From assembly GCA_021648685.1 (NCBI GenBank), contig JAKISI010000023.1, forward strand, positions 1 through 47,483: a stretch of 47,483 nucleotides of DNA. Direction: 5' to 3'. Within the stretch, counting starts at the first letter, position 1, and each line of letters opens with the position of its first letter. Source of the DNA: Candidatus Polarisedimenticolaceae bacterium. GTDB taxonomy: Bacteria > Pseudomonadota > Gammaproteobacteria > Chromatiales > Chromatiaceae. The notes under the pieces are model-generated. The model was given only the letters and a program-made list of their open reading frames with translations. It searched no databases and was not told the DNA's origin. Shown here piece after piece: positions 8,417 through 16,228 of this stretch. A program made the position numbers and the translations under genes.

Positions 8417-9507
8417 ACAGTTTCCAGGCTTCTGGTCGTATTTTTTTTACGTGGAGAGAGAAAGGCCTTGTGGAACAGATGAGGCAGAAGCATCTGCAAT
8501 GGCATCCGCACCCAGTGTGAGCGCAGATAGAGCAGGCGTTGAGCAAAGTTTGCAGCAGGATTATCAGGCAGATGAGGTTCAAGCACTTGAGTGATCAAGC
8601 GCTGCATGATCTTGTCTGCAATGAGTCCAGGGGCATCATGGTTTACAGCTTTTAGGGTCTGCATCGGGACGGGCGTTTCAAGCAGCTGGTGGGTTGCATT
8701 TAGTGCATAGTAGAGCGGACGAGAGAGATCCATCTCCTCTGATCGAGCGGTTAGCCTATCCCAAAAATCGCTATCCTGCTGGGAGAAGTGCTGGCAGAGT
8801 TGGTGAATATCCACCAGGTCTCGAATCCCGCCCCGCAGCTCATCACTGAAAAAAAGATGGGAGGCGCTATGCAGTACCATATCTGTTGGGCAGAGCATCA
8901 GAAAATTGCTCTTCTCTATGGGCTGTGCTACCTGCCAAAGCAACTCTGCATTTGGCTGGAGAGAGCCAGCAAGTGGCAGTAAATTGTGGTGGATATCTAC
9001 CTCAACCCCCCGGTTCTTGTGGCGTAGCGGTGGGATTTCATGCATCCAGTCACGGTAATAGCGCTGGTCGTATTCGTCCTGAGTCTCAGATAGCCAGCCC
9101 TGCCCATTCAGGCATTGCTCCACCTCTGTCAGCTTGTTGTGTGGTACTAATATGTCAACATCAGATAACAGTCGCCCACGGTTTGGTGGCAGTTGTGCTA
9201 CTAGATAGGCTGCCCCCTTTAGTAGCAGGATGGGTGACTTTGTTTCAGCCAATGCATTTTGAAGCTGTCTGAGTTCCCAATTGGCCTGTGTCTGATAAAA
9301 ATCACTGTAAGCCTTGGCTCCTTGCATGTTATCCAAAGCCTTTCGTGGGCAATGGGCTTTCAAATCCAACTCAGCAAGCAGAAAACCCATATGAGAGAGC
9401 AGCTTGCTGTGCCGGGCAAGCCGGATAAGCAGATCCCATTCACTGGCCGTGAATTGGGTGGCCGTTGTTGGGTCTTTAAGGAAGCGAAGCAGGATATTGT
9501 GGCTCAT
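8413..9507 (-). CDS. Nucleotidyltransferase-family protein of an HprK-related cassette
   Basis: The 364 residues contain a polymerase-beta-like nucleotidyltransferase core: LLKGAAYL near residues 95-102 and RLLSDVDILV, with Asp116 and Asp118 as the probable metal ligands. A helical C-terminal half includes LCPTDMVLHSASHLF. This corresponds to the uncharacterised nucleotidyltransferase family PF14907, often found beside exosortase, lasso-peptide or HprK-like genes. Transfer of a nucleotide or sugar-nucleotide group to a peptide or small molecule is the likely chemistry, but the acceptor is unknown. The gene starts inside the stop of the kinase gene (ATGA overlap at 9504-9507), so translation is coupled. 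It is the last gene of the cassette. Confidence 0.8.
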   Translation of the reverse strand: MSHNILLRFLKDPTTATQFTASEWDLLIRLARHSKLLSHMGFLLAELDLKAHCPRKALDNMQGAKAYSDFYQTQANWELRQLQNALAETKSPILLLKGAAYLVAQLPPNRGRLLSDVDILVPHNKLTEVEQCLNGQGWLSETQDEYDQRYYRDWMHEIPPLRHKNRGVEVDIHHNLLPLAGSLQPNAELLWQVAQPIEKSNFLMLCPTDMVLHSASHLFFSDELRGGIRDLVDIHQLCQHFSQQDSDFWDRLTARSEEMDLSRPLYYALNATHQLLETPVPMQTLKAVNHDAPGLIADKIMQRLITQVLEPHLPDNPAANFAQRLLYLRSHWVRMPLQMLLPHLFHKAFLSPRKKNTTRSLETV

Positions 9508-10427
9508 GAGGCTACTTCCTGCTTAGATACCAAAGCATTTAGTGTCTGAGTGGCGGACTCCAGATCGCTATAGCTGAAGCTGTAGCATTTACAGCTTTTA
9601 ATAAGTGAGACCAGGGTTTTATAACCTGTTTCTCCCAGCAAACGGTAGTTAAAAGCGTTATTTGCCAGCCGGATAAAGGCGATGCCCTTTGGGATTGGCT
9701 CTAGTTGCGAGGAGGCATTTGGGGTGTATTTTGGAAATACCACCCAAGCTGGCTCAGGGTGTTGGTCCTGGTTGAGAATGGCATCAACAGGTGGGGCCAG
9801 GTGGGCTACGTCACCTTTTCGTGTCTTCGGAAAGGTTGGGCCAAGGGTGGCTTCGGGGGCGAATTCCCGGATGATATCAATGGATCTGTTTTTTAGTGGA
9901 ATAACCCTGGGTAGCGGGGTTAGCCTGTTTTTTCCTGGCTGCACCAACCCAAATTCATCGGAGAGCAACCGCCAACCCCGATGGATCAATGCGGCGCAAA
10001 GTGTGCTTTTGCCAGAACCTGGCATAGCAGGCAGGATCAGCGCTCTGCCATTACGGGCTACTACAGCGGAGTGCAGCATGCAATATTGATGGGCGCGGGT
10101 GGCAATGCAGTAATTTAACCCCCACTCCATATGAGGAAAGGCATGATCGAGTGGGTAAGGCTCAAAATGAGAGCGCCCATCAATGTAGAATCGTGCTTGA
10201 GGCCGCCATAAGCGCCGATAGTTGCGGGGCTGAGCCATGCGGATATGAAAGTCTGCGACCTCTCTGTTATTGACCAGTTCACTCGCTGGGTAGAGCTGGG
10301 TGAGAAGCTCAAGCAGCGGCATGATTTGGGTCTGGAGCTGGATGCGGAAGGGGCCGGTATTAAAAGAGATGCCCCCGTTTTTTGCCTGTTGCCTCAGCCA
10401 TTGAGGATCAAGTTCCCCGAATCTCAT
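9504..10427 (-). CDS. HprK-related kinase A
   Basis: The 307-residue protein resembles the C-terminal kinase half of HPr kinase/phosphorylase. A Walker A loop AMPGSGKS occupies about 134-141, followed by the HprK-like RGWRLLSDE with Asp157-Glu158. About 110 residues precede the kinase core and are not like the HprK N-terminal domain. No HPr or phosphotransferase gene is nearby, so the target is probably not HPr. It overlaps both neighbours by 4 bp: the PqqD-like gene upstream (10424-10427) and the nucleotidyltransferase downstream. The combination matches what I recall as the HprK-rel-A system of TIGRFAMs. The substrate is unknown; the adjacent Tat-signal protein is a candidate. Confidence 0.82.
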   Translation of the reverse strand: MRFGELDPQWLRQQAKNGGISFNTGPFRIQLQTQIMPLLELLTQLYPASELVNNREVADFHIRMAQPRNYRRLWRPQARFYIDGRSHFEPYPLDHAFPHMEWGLNYCIATRAHQYCMLHSAVVARNGRALILPAMPGSGKSTLCAALIHRGWRLLSDEFGLVQPGKNRLTPLPRVIPLKNRSIDIIREFAPEATLGPTFPKTRKGDVAHLAPPVDAILNQDQHPEPAWVVFPKYTPNASSQLEPIPKGIAFIRLANNAFNYRLLGETGYKTLVSLIKSCKCYSFSYSDLESATQTLNALVSKQEVAS

Positions 10428-10711
10428 GGACGTTTTACTTCGATCAGGCCGAGTGATGCCAGGTTATTGATAATGTCTGAGGTCTGCTGCTGCCAGCTTG
10501 TGTTGTTCCCGGTCTCGCAGAGGTTGGCCAGTTTTTCAGCGAGGCCGGATGCGTGGTCGGGCTGCTCAATGAGAAACCGTAGAATTTGGGCGGGAAGCTC
10601 GTTTATCAGATGAGTTTCACCGCTGCTACGGTTAAAGATGGCATATTCCGTCTCCCACTCCTCCCATAGCAGGGAGTCTGGCAAGGGCACATACCATATT
10701 GGATTGCACAA
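10424..10711 (-). CDS. PqqD-like peptide-binding protein of the HprK-rel-A system
   Basis: This 95-residue protein fits the small winged-helix PqqD family that grips leader peptides for modifying enzymes. The features are an aromatic N-terminal strand (IWYVPLPDSLLWEEW), then a beta-hairpin with YAIFNRSSGETHLINELPA, then helices ending in a DIINNLASLGLIEV segment. In PqqD the FN-x-SGxTHLLN pattern is the structural core, and here FNRSSGETHLIN matches closely. The stop overlaps the start of the kinase gene by 4 bp. The next gene upstream, 38 bp away, encodes a signal-bearing small protein that might be its client. Confidence is good for the family and low for the client. Confidence 0.78.
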   Translation of the reverse strand: MCNPIWYVPLPDSLLWEEWETEYAIFNRSSGETHLINELPAQILRFLIEQPDHASGLAEKLANLCETGNNTSWQQQTSDIINNLASLGLIEVKRP

Positions 10712-10749
10712 TATCCGGTATCGTGGCTAGTAAAAAGAGAGTATTCCGC

Positions 10750-11253
10750 CTACGGTGTAAAAGAGGTCATGCATGAGGTTGTCAATACTTGATCATCACC
10801 GACCTGAACCTCAGGGAAGATGCGTCCTGATAGCGCGCCATTGCTATCGTAGTATGCCAATACGTAGACGGTTTGAGAGGAATATTCAGCGAAACCGCTT
10901 GGAATAACCCATGAGCTTCCATCGCTATTGTAATAGGGGCCGCTAGGGTGAAGGCTGTCTACATCATATTTGAAATCCGTTTCGCTGGCAGTGTCGCTTC
11001 CGTCCCAGTAAGTGTATTTATTCATGGCGACTCGAACAAAAGTGTCGCTGCTAGGATCTGAAATTTCTCCAGGCGGGTTATGGGCTGCATCACGTTCAAT
11101 ACACGCAAGAGCACTGGCTTGGGCAAAGGCTGCGCCACTTTGCAATGTGGCAATTACAGGTGCTGAGACAGCGGCGGCTTTTAACAGGCGGCGGCGCTGT
11201 TTGGAGACTTGGTCTGTGGGGGGGGGTGTGTCAATGTTGTTGGGGGAAGCCAT
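10750..11253 (-). CDS. Small exported protein with Tat-like signal, first gene of the HprK-rel-A cassette
   Basis: The start is well supported by AAGGAG 8 bases in front of the ATG. Residues 1-19 are polar and proline-rich. Then come RRR at 20-22, LLKAAAVSAPVIATL and AAFAQA, with likely cleavage near 44-45. That is a twin-arginine-type signal, with RRRLLK close to the RRxFLK consensus. The mature part of about 120 residues is acidic and rich in Ser, Asp and Tyr (YWDGSDTASETDFKYDVDS), with two cysteines (Cys51 and one near the C-terminus) that could form a disulfide. I recognise no named family. Its place at the head of the PqqD/kinase/nucleotidyltransferase set suggests it is the modified substrate or an exported partner. 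This is inference only. Confidence 0.7.
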   Translation of the reverse strand: MASPNNIDTPPPTDQVSKQRRRLLKAAAVSAPVIATLQSGAAFAQASALACIERDAAHNPPGEISDPSSDTFVRVAMNKYTYWDGSDTASETDFKYDVDSLHPSGPYYNSDGSSWVIPSGFAEYSSQTVYVLAYYDSNGALSGRIFPEVQVGDDQVLTTSCMTSFTP

Positions 11254-11468
11254 TCTCTAATCTCCTTAACCTGTGCTTGGTAGCTGTTGAAGTTGCTGAA
11301 TAGTAAACAAGCAACATTCATGCCTAAATTATAACTATATGATATTTAAACTAAAATAAATTTTGCTGTTGAGGGGGAGCATGCGGACTGTAAAAAAAGC
11401 TGACACTTTTGCACTGCTACACCGTAGCTTACCGGGGATACTACCGCTGGATCTGAGGTTAGGCAAGG
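11254..11468. other. Intergenic region upstream of the HprK-rel-A cassette
   Basis: The minus strand carries a TATAAT box at 11328-11333, about 75 bases in front of the Tat-signal gene, with only a weak -35 (TTTTAG, 17 bases further up). This would be the cassette's own promoter. The region between 11340 and 11468 also covers the 3' side of the VanZ-like gene. I see no clear terminator hairpin and no convincing small gene here. Confidence 0.35.
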
Positions 11469-11843
11469 CTACCTGTGACTTAATTTCCTTACCAAGGGGT
11501 AGTGAATTGCCAGTATGTAGATCAACAGGCCAGATGTATCCGCCACCCAATCCAGCAGTGAGAATGAGCGATACGGGATATGATATTGGATAACCTCTAT
11601 CAGCAACCCATAAAAAACGAGCGGAGTCCATACCTTCCAGTCAAAGCCTCTTTTTTGAAAGGAGAGATCAGCCAGCAGGCTCAGGATAAAGAAGGTGGCA
11701 AGGTGTGCAAACTTGTCATTTACGCCCGTTACTGCGGGGTGCGTTAGCTCGGCCGTGGTGGCATAGGTCGTTACCAGCAGCGCCAGAAACAGCAGTATGC
11801 GGCATGCGATAATGGCCGGTCTGGTCAGGGTTATCATCGGCAT
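11469..11843 (-). CDS. VanZ-like integral membrane protein
   Basis: The 124 residues form about four membrane segments: IIACRILLFLALLVTTYA near 10-27, LATFFILSLLADL, WTPLVFYGLLIEVIQY, and GLLIYILAIHYPLV. The NDKFAHLATFF stretch and the FSLLDWVADTSGLLIY stretch are typical of VanZ-like small membrane proteins, whose molecular role is unsettled outside the teicoplanin-resistance prototype. It starts 9 bp after the purD stop and is probably translated from the same message. The upstream neighbour gives no hint of function. Confidence 0.75.
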   Translation of the reverse strand: MPMITLTRPAIIACRILLFLALLVTTYATTAELTHPAVTGVNDKFAHLATFFILSLLADLSFQKRGFDWKVWTPLVFYGLLIEVIQYHIPYRSFSLLDWVADTSGLLIYILAIHYPLVRKLSHR

Positions 11844-11852
11844 GCCGGTGAA

Positions 11853-13142
11853 TCAGCGGCCCTGCTCGCGGGCGATGGCCCGATAGCCGATGTCGGTCCG
11901 GTAGAAGGCATCCTTCCACTGGATCTGAGCTGCCAGCGCATAGGCGTTCTGCTGCGCCTCGGCCACGCTCTCTCCCAACGCTGTGGCACAGAGTACGCGG
12001 CCACCGTTGGTGACCACTGCCCCCTCTCTCTCAGCTGTGCCGGCATGGAATACCTTGCTCTCTTTGGAGTCACTCTCTGGCAGACCGCTGATGATCTCCC
12101 CTTTGGCGTAGCTTGCTGGATAGCCGCCTGAAGCCAACACGACACCCAGGGCAGGACGGCTCTCCCATTCGGTGCTGCACTGATCCAGCCTGCCATCCAG
12201 CGCGGCGTTGCACAGCTCGACCAGATCCGAGCGCATGCGCAGCATGATGGGCTGGGTTTCGGGGTCACCAAAGCGGCAGTTGTACTCCAGCACCTTGGGG
12301 ATGCCATCTTTGTCGATCATTACACCCGCGTAGAGAAAGCCGGTGTAGGGGTGTCCCTCTGCTGCCATCCCCTCCACGGTGGGGCGGATCACCTGCTCCA
12401 TGATGCGGTCGTGCATCTGTGGCGTGACCACTGGGGCGGGGGAGTAGGCGCCCATGCCGCCGGTATTGGGGCCTTTGTCGCCGTTATCGCGCGCCTTGTG
12501 ATCCTGGGAGGTGGCCATGGGCAGGATGTTCCTGCCATCGACCATTACGATAAAGCTGGCCTCTTCGCCCTGTAGAAACTCTTCAATCACCACCCGGTGC
12601 CCGGCCTCGCCGAAGCTGTTGCCCGAGAGCATATCCCTGACTGTCTCTTTGGCAGTGGCCATATCCTCGGTGATGATGACCCCTTTGCCAGCGGCCAGCC
12701 CGTCGGCTTTGATCACGATGGGCATGCCAACCTGCTCCAGATAGGTCAGGGCGGGTTCGATCTCGGTAAAGTTGCCATAGGCGGCGGTGGGAATATTATG
12801 GCGCGCCAGGAAGTCCTTGGTGAAGGCCTTGGAGCCTTCCAGTTGAGCTGCGCCCTGGGTGGGCCCAAAGCAGCGCAGCCCTGCTGCAGTGAAGCGATCC
12901 ACAATGCCTGCCACCAGCGGGGCTTCGGGGCCGACAATGGTCAGGTCGATGCCCTTTTCTTGCGCAAAGGCCAATAGCCCGTTGATATCCTCTGCGCCGA
13001 TGTTGACATTCTCCAGCTTGGCTTCCTGTGCTGTACCGGCATTGCCAGGGGCCACGAAGACCTTTTCGACCTGAGACGATTGTGCCGCCTTCCAGGCCAG
13101 TGCATGTTCACGTCCGCCGCCGCCGATGATCAGGATATTCAT
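11853..13142 (-). CDS. purD: Phosphoribosylamine-glycine ligase (GARS)
   Basis: The 429-residue protein is full length for PurD, the ATP-grasp enzyme that joins glycine to 5-phosphoribosylamine in the second step of purine synthesis. It begins MNILIIGGGGREHALAWK, the conserved N-terminal nucleotide-like loop. It then has VGPEAPLVAGIVD, KADGLAAGKGV in the ATP-grasp domain, GPNTGGMGAYSPAPV and LEYNCRFGDPETQ with the metal ligands. It lies in the minus-strand cluster after purH, as in Pseudomonas. Here, however, an lpxA-like gene and a MITE-like element separate it from purH, so it may need its own promoter or depend on read-through. Confidence 0.96.
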   Translation of the reverse strand: MNILIIGGGGREHALAWKAAQSSQVEKVFVAPGNAGTAQEAKLENVNIGAEDINGLLAFAQEKGIDLTIVGPEAPLVAGIVDRFTAAGLRCFGPTQGAAQLEGSKAFTKDFLARHNIPTAAYGNFTEIEPALTYLEQVGMPIVIKADGLAAGKGVIITEDMATAKETVRDMLSGNSFGEAGHRVVIEEFLQGEEASFIVMVDGRNILPMATSQDHKARDNGDKGPNTGGMGAYSPAPVVTPQMHDRIMEQVIRPTVEGMAAEGHPYTGFLYAGVMIDKDGIPKVLEYNCRFGDPETQPIMLRMRSDLVELCNAALDGRLDQCSTEWESRPALGVVLASGGYPASYAKGEIISGLPESDSKESKVFHAGTAEREGAVVTNGGRVLCATALGESVAEAQQNAYALAAQIQWKDAFYRTDIGYRAIAREQGR

Positions 13143-13165
13143 TATGGATTCTCTTTTTCTATAGG

Positions 13166-13448
13166 TTCAACCTAGATTCCGCAGTTGACCGCTTTGAGGA
13201 TGTATCAACGTATTGATGTACTTAATATTTTTCACTTTTATCCAGTGCCCAAAGCATTCGCTACGCTCATGGGGCAGGCTCCTCACCTGCTGGATGAACC
13301 ACGCTACGGGGCGGATTGCACGCTTGTGGCGGCGCATGGCCGCGTTGCAACTCCTTGGAATAGATCAACTATTCTACGTCGTTGCGCCTTGCCCTGCACC
13401 CCCAAAAGCGCACACTCCACCCCGTCCAACTGCGGATTCTAGGTTCAA
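13166..13448. mobile_element. MITE-like element with imperfect terminal inverted repeats
   Basis: The left arm at 13166-13189 (TTCAACCTAGATTCCGCAGT and on) is matched as reverse complement by the right arm at 13424-13448 (GTCCAACTGCGGATTCTAGG and on), with two mismatches and one extra base over about 24 bases. The enclosed 283-bp segment has no gene with recognisable homology. It contains a perfect core hairpin, GAATAG-ATCAA-CTATTC, at 13358-13374, flanked by a further GCAAC/GTTGC pairing. Size, arms and lack of coding fit a non-autonomous miniature transposable element or a large intergenic repeat. It fills the gap between lpxA and purD. No clear target-site duplication is seen. Confidence 0.7.
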
Positions 13449-13480
13449 GGAAAAGAACTCTTGAGTCTTGAACCTGCTGT

Positions 13481-14257
13481 TTATCGATGGGAGATGATGC
13501 CTCGTTCACTGGCCTCGAAGAAGCGGATGATATGTTGCACCTCTTCTGTTGGATTTTCAGCTTTTAGCTGAGCCAGCGCCGCTGCCGGTTTCAGGCCGGA
13601 TTTGAAGATGGTCTTGTAGGCCTGTTTGATCGCCTTGCGCTGCTGTGGTGTAAAACCGTTGCGCCGCAGCCCGATGGTATTGAGGCCAACAATCTCTGTC
13701 CGGTGGCCATCGGCCACCACATAGGGGGGCACATCCTGCGGCACGCCGGAGACGCCTGCCACCATGGCATAGGCACCGATGCGGCAAAACTGGTGGGTGG
13801 CGGTATGGCCTGAGAGAAAGATATGGTGCTCCAGCTCGACATGCCCGGCCAGTATGGCGCTGTTGGCAAAGATGTTGTGATTCCCCACGATGCAGTCGTG
13901 TCCCACATGCACATAGGCCATTAGATAGTTGTGGCTGCCGATGCGGGTGCCCTGGTCAGTTTTGATGCCCCGGCTGATATTGACCCCCTCCTTAAAATGG
14001 TTGTGGTCACCGATGATGAGTGGCTTGCTTCTTTCCGGGGTGTAGCTCAGATCCTGTGGTTCACTGCCGAGTGTCGCGCCGTGACAGACGCGGTTGTGGC
14101 TGCCGATGCGGGTGGCGCAGTAGATGCGCACATTGCTTTCGATAATGCATCTTTCACCAATAACAGCGCCGGATTCAATGATAGAGAAGGGGCCGACTTG
14201 CACTGAAGGGTGGAGTTCTGCGCCGGGTTCAACAATAGCGGTCTGATGAATATTCAT
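13481..14257 (-). CDS. lpxA: LpxA-like acyl-ACP:UDP-GlcNAc O-acyltransferase, divergent copy
   Basis: The 258-residue protein is a left-handed beta-helix of hexapeptide repeats with a helical C-terminus. It keeps the catalytic histidine in [11 protein letters not shown] and the LpxA signatures [29 protein letters not shown] and [12 protein letters not shown]. LpxA transfers a hydroxyacyl chain to UDP-GlcNAc, the first step of lipid A synthesis. It is odd in two ways: it lies between purH and purD instead of beside lpxD, fabZ and lpxB, and the segment after GSEPQDLSY is shorter and differently worded than in E. coli LpxA. A paralogue for another acylated sugar is possible. ATG 14257 is preferred over TTG 14266; neither has a Shine-Dalgarno site. 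Confidence 0.8.
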   Translation of the reverse strand: MNIHQTAIVEPGAELHPSVQVGPFSIIESGAVIGERCIIESNVRIYCATRIGSHNRVCHGATLGSEPQDLSYTPERSKPLIIGDHNHFKEGVNISRGIKTDQGTRIGSHNYLMAYVHVGHDCIVGNHNIFANSAILAGHVELEHHIFLSGHTATHQFCRIGAYAMVAGVSGVPQDVPPYVVADGHRTEIVGLNTIGLRRNGFTPQQRKAIKQAYKTIFKSGLKPAAALAQLKAENPTEEVQHIIRFFEASERGIISHR

Positions 14258-14262
14258 AAGGG

Positions 14263-14336
14263 GCAAGGCTTAGGACTCAAGGTGCAAGGCTCAGAGATGG
14301 AGGTTTCCCTTGTACCTTGTCAACTTGAGCCTTGTA
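14263..14336. repeat. Intergenic CAAGG/CCTTG heptamer-like repeat array
   Basis: The whole spacer between lpxA and purH is built of variants of one word. GCAAGGCTTAGGACTCAAGG and GTGCAAGGCTC lie on the left. Reverse-orientation CCTTGTACCTTGTC and AACTTGAGCCTTG lie on the right. The two halves can fold into a long imperfect hairpin. Similar words occur at 13441-13475 and 19133-19146. Confidence 0.6.
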
Positions 14337-14343
14337 TCTGAAT

Positions 14344-15900
14344 TTAATGGCGGAAGTGGCGCATGCCGGTGAATACCATGGCGATATTGTGCTCGTCAGC
14401 TGCCGCAATCACCTCCTCATCCCGCATGGAGCCGCCGGGCTGGATCACGGCAGCGATACCCGCAGCGGCGGCGTTATCCAGTCCATCCCGAAATGGAAAG
14501 AAGGCATCGGATGCCATTACGGAACCTGGAACCGTCAGCCCGGCATGTTCGGCCTTGATGTCAGCGATGCGGGCACTGTTGATGCGGCTCATCTGACCGG
14601 CGCCGACGCCGATGGTCATGCCATCCCTGCCATAGACAATGGCATTGGATTTGACATATTTGGCCACCCGCCAGGTAAACAGCAGGTCGATCATTTCTTG
14701 CTCGGTGGGGGGGCGTTTAGTCACCACCTTGAGTTCATTATGCAGCGCCAGATCGGCATCCTGCACCAGCAGGCCACCGTTGACCCGCTTGTAGTCCAGT
14801 CGTTTCCCCTGCTCAGGCCACTCGCCGCAGGCCAGCAGGCGCAGGTTCTTTTTGGCGCTGGCCACCTCTACTGCCCCGGCAGAGATGCTGGGGGCGATGA
14901 TCACCTCCACAAACTGACGCTCAATGATGGCCTGGGCGGTCTCTGCATCCAGTTCGCGGTTGAAGGCGATGATGCCACCGAAGGCGGATTCCGGGTCAGT
15001 GCTGTAGGCGCGGTTGTATGCCTCCAGCAGATTGTCACCCAGTGCCACACCACAGGGGTTGGCGTGCTTGACGATGACGCAGGCCGGGCCTTCATCAAAC
15101 TGTTTGACGCACTCCAGCGCCGCGTCGGTATCGCCAATGTTGTTGTAGGAGAGCGCTTTGCCCTGTAGCTGTCTGGCGGTGGATATACCCGCCTCGGTTA
15201 CATTGTGCTCTACAAAGAAGGCGGCCTGCTGGTGTGGATTCTCACCATAACGCATGGTTTGGATCTGCTTGAACTGCAGGCTCAGGGTGCGCGGAAAAGT
15301 GGTTACCTCTCCACTGGTGCGGGCGCCCAGATAGTTGGCGATGGCGCCATCATAGCGTGCGGTATGCTCAAAGGTCTTGACCGCCAGGTCGAAGCGGGTG
15401 GCACTGCTCACAGCGCCACTGTTTTCGGCCATCTCCTGCAGGATGCGGCTGTAGTCGGCGGCATCGGTCACCACGGTGACAGCCGCATGATTCTTGGCCG
15501 CAGCACGCAGCATGGTGGGGCCGCCGATGTCGATATTCTCGATAGCTGTTGGCAGGTCACAATCCGGGTTGGCAACAGTGGACTCGAAGGGGTAGAGATT
15601 GACCACGATCATGTCGATGGGGGGGATACCGTGCTCGGCCATTACCGCCTCATCGGTGCCGCGACGCCCCAGAATGCCGCCATGCACCTTGGGATGCAGG
15701 GTCTTTACCCGGCCATCCATCATCTCGGGAAAGCCGGTGTAGTCACCCACTTCGATGACGGGGATGCCGCTCTGCGCAAGCAGTTTGGCCGTGCCGCCAG
15801 TGGAGAGGATCTCTACATCCTGCGTCTGCAGGCTGCGGGCAAAATCTACGATGCCGGTTTTGTCGGATACACTGATGAGTGCACGGGTGATGGTGGTCAT
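14344..15900 (-). CDS. purH: Bifunctional AICAR transformylase / IMP cyclohydrolase
   Basis: The start at ATG 15900 gives [20 protein letters not shown], the standard N-terminus, and a normal 518-residue length. A longer open frame up to 16104 only reads through fis in another register. The IMP cyclohydrolase (MGS-like) domain covers about 1-195, with STGGTAKLL and [13 protein letters not shown]. The transformylase domain follows with [21 protein letters not shown] and the C-terminal [12 protein letters not shown]. The enzyme performs the last two steps of IMP synthesis. It lies 31 bp after fis, probably in one operon with dusB and fis. Its downstream spacer is a repeat array. Confidence 0.96.
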   Translation of the reverse strand: MTTITRALISVSDKTGIVDFARSLQTQDVEILSTGGTAKLLAQSGIPVIEVGDYTGFPEMMDGRVKTLHPKVHGGILGRRGTDEAVMAEHGIPPIDMIVVNLYPFESTVANPDCDLPTAIENIDIGGPTMLRAAAKNHAAVTVVTDAADYSRILQEMAENSGAVSSATRFDLAVKTFEHTARYDGAIANYLGARTSGEVTTFPRTLSLQFKQIQTMRYGENPHQQAAFFVEHNVTEAGISTARQLQGKALSYNNIGDTDAALECVKQFDEGPACVIVKHANPCGVALGDNLLEAYNRAYSTDPESAFGGIIAFNRELDAETAQAIIERQFVEVIIAPSISAGAVEVASAKKNLRLLACGEWPEQGKRLDYKRVNGGLLVQDADLALHNELKVVTKRPPTEQEMIDLLFTWRVAKYVKSNAIVYGRDGMTIGVGAGQMSRINSARIADIKAEHAGLTVPGSVMASDAFFPFRDGLDNAAAAGIAAVIQPGGSMRDEEVIAAADEHNIAMVFTGMRHFRH

Positions 15901-15931
15901 GGGTGGTCTCGTTGGTAGATTAAAGAAGCGG

Positions 15932-16228
15932 TTACCGATCCAGCTCGTAGAGTGCCAGTTTTTTTCGCAATGTGCTGCGGCTGATCCCCAGGATCTCTGC
16001 GGCGCGGGTCTGGTTGCCGCCGGCGTAATCCATAACCGTCTCCAGCAGGGGCGGCTCAACCTCGGAGAGCACCATCTGATAGAGTCCGCTGGCGCTGTAG
16101 CCATTCAGATGCTGGAAGTAGTTTTTCATGGTGGCGCGAACCTGATCATGCAGTGGCTCCACTGTGGTGGTGTTCTGCGTGGGCTTTGTGGTTATCTGTT
16201 CGGCCTGTGGTGATGCGGTCAGATTCAT
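15932..16228 (-). CDS. fis: Nucleoid-associated DNA-binding protein Fis
   Basis: The 98-residue protein has the Fis layout: a variable N-terminus, a central helix region with [19 protein letters not shown], and the C-terminal helix-turn-helix [20 protein letters not shown], which is almost identical to the E. coli version. Fis bends DNA and regulates rRNA, growth-phase and recombination functions. It overlaps the end of dusB by 4 bp (ATGA), so it is translationally coupled to it as in other gammaproteobacteria. Confidence 0.95.
   Translation of the reverse strand: MNLTASPQAEQITTKPTQNTTTVEPLHDQVRATMKNYFQHLNGYSASGLYQMVLSEVEPPLLETVMDYAGGNQTRAAEILGISRSTLRKKLALYELDR

Noticed and set aside
8413-11253. 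Lasso-peptide cluster
   Set aside because: No asparagine-synthetase-like cyclase and no transglutaminase-like B2 protease are present, and no short precursor was found.
14332-15168. 278-codon open frame on the plus strand
   Set aside because: It is the antisense of purH and shows only Gly/His/Val-rich shadow composition.
15901-16104. N-terminal extension of purH
   Set aside because: These codons lie over fis and the gap in another register; the normal PurH start is at 15900.
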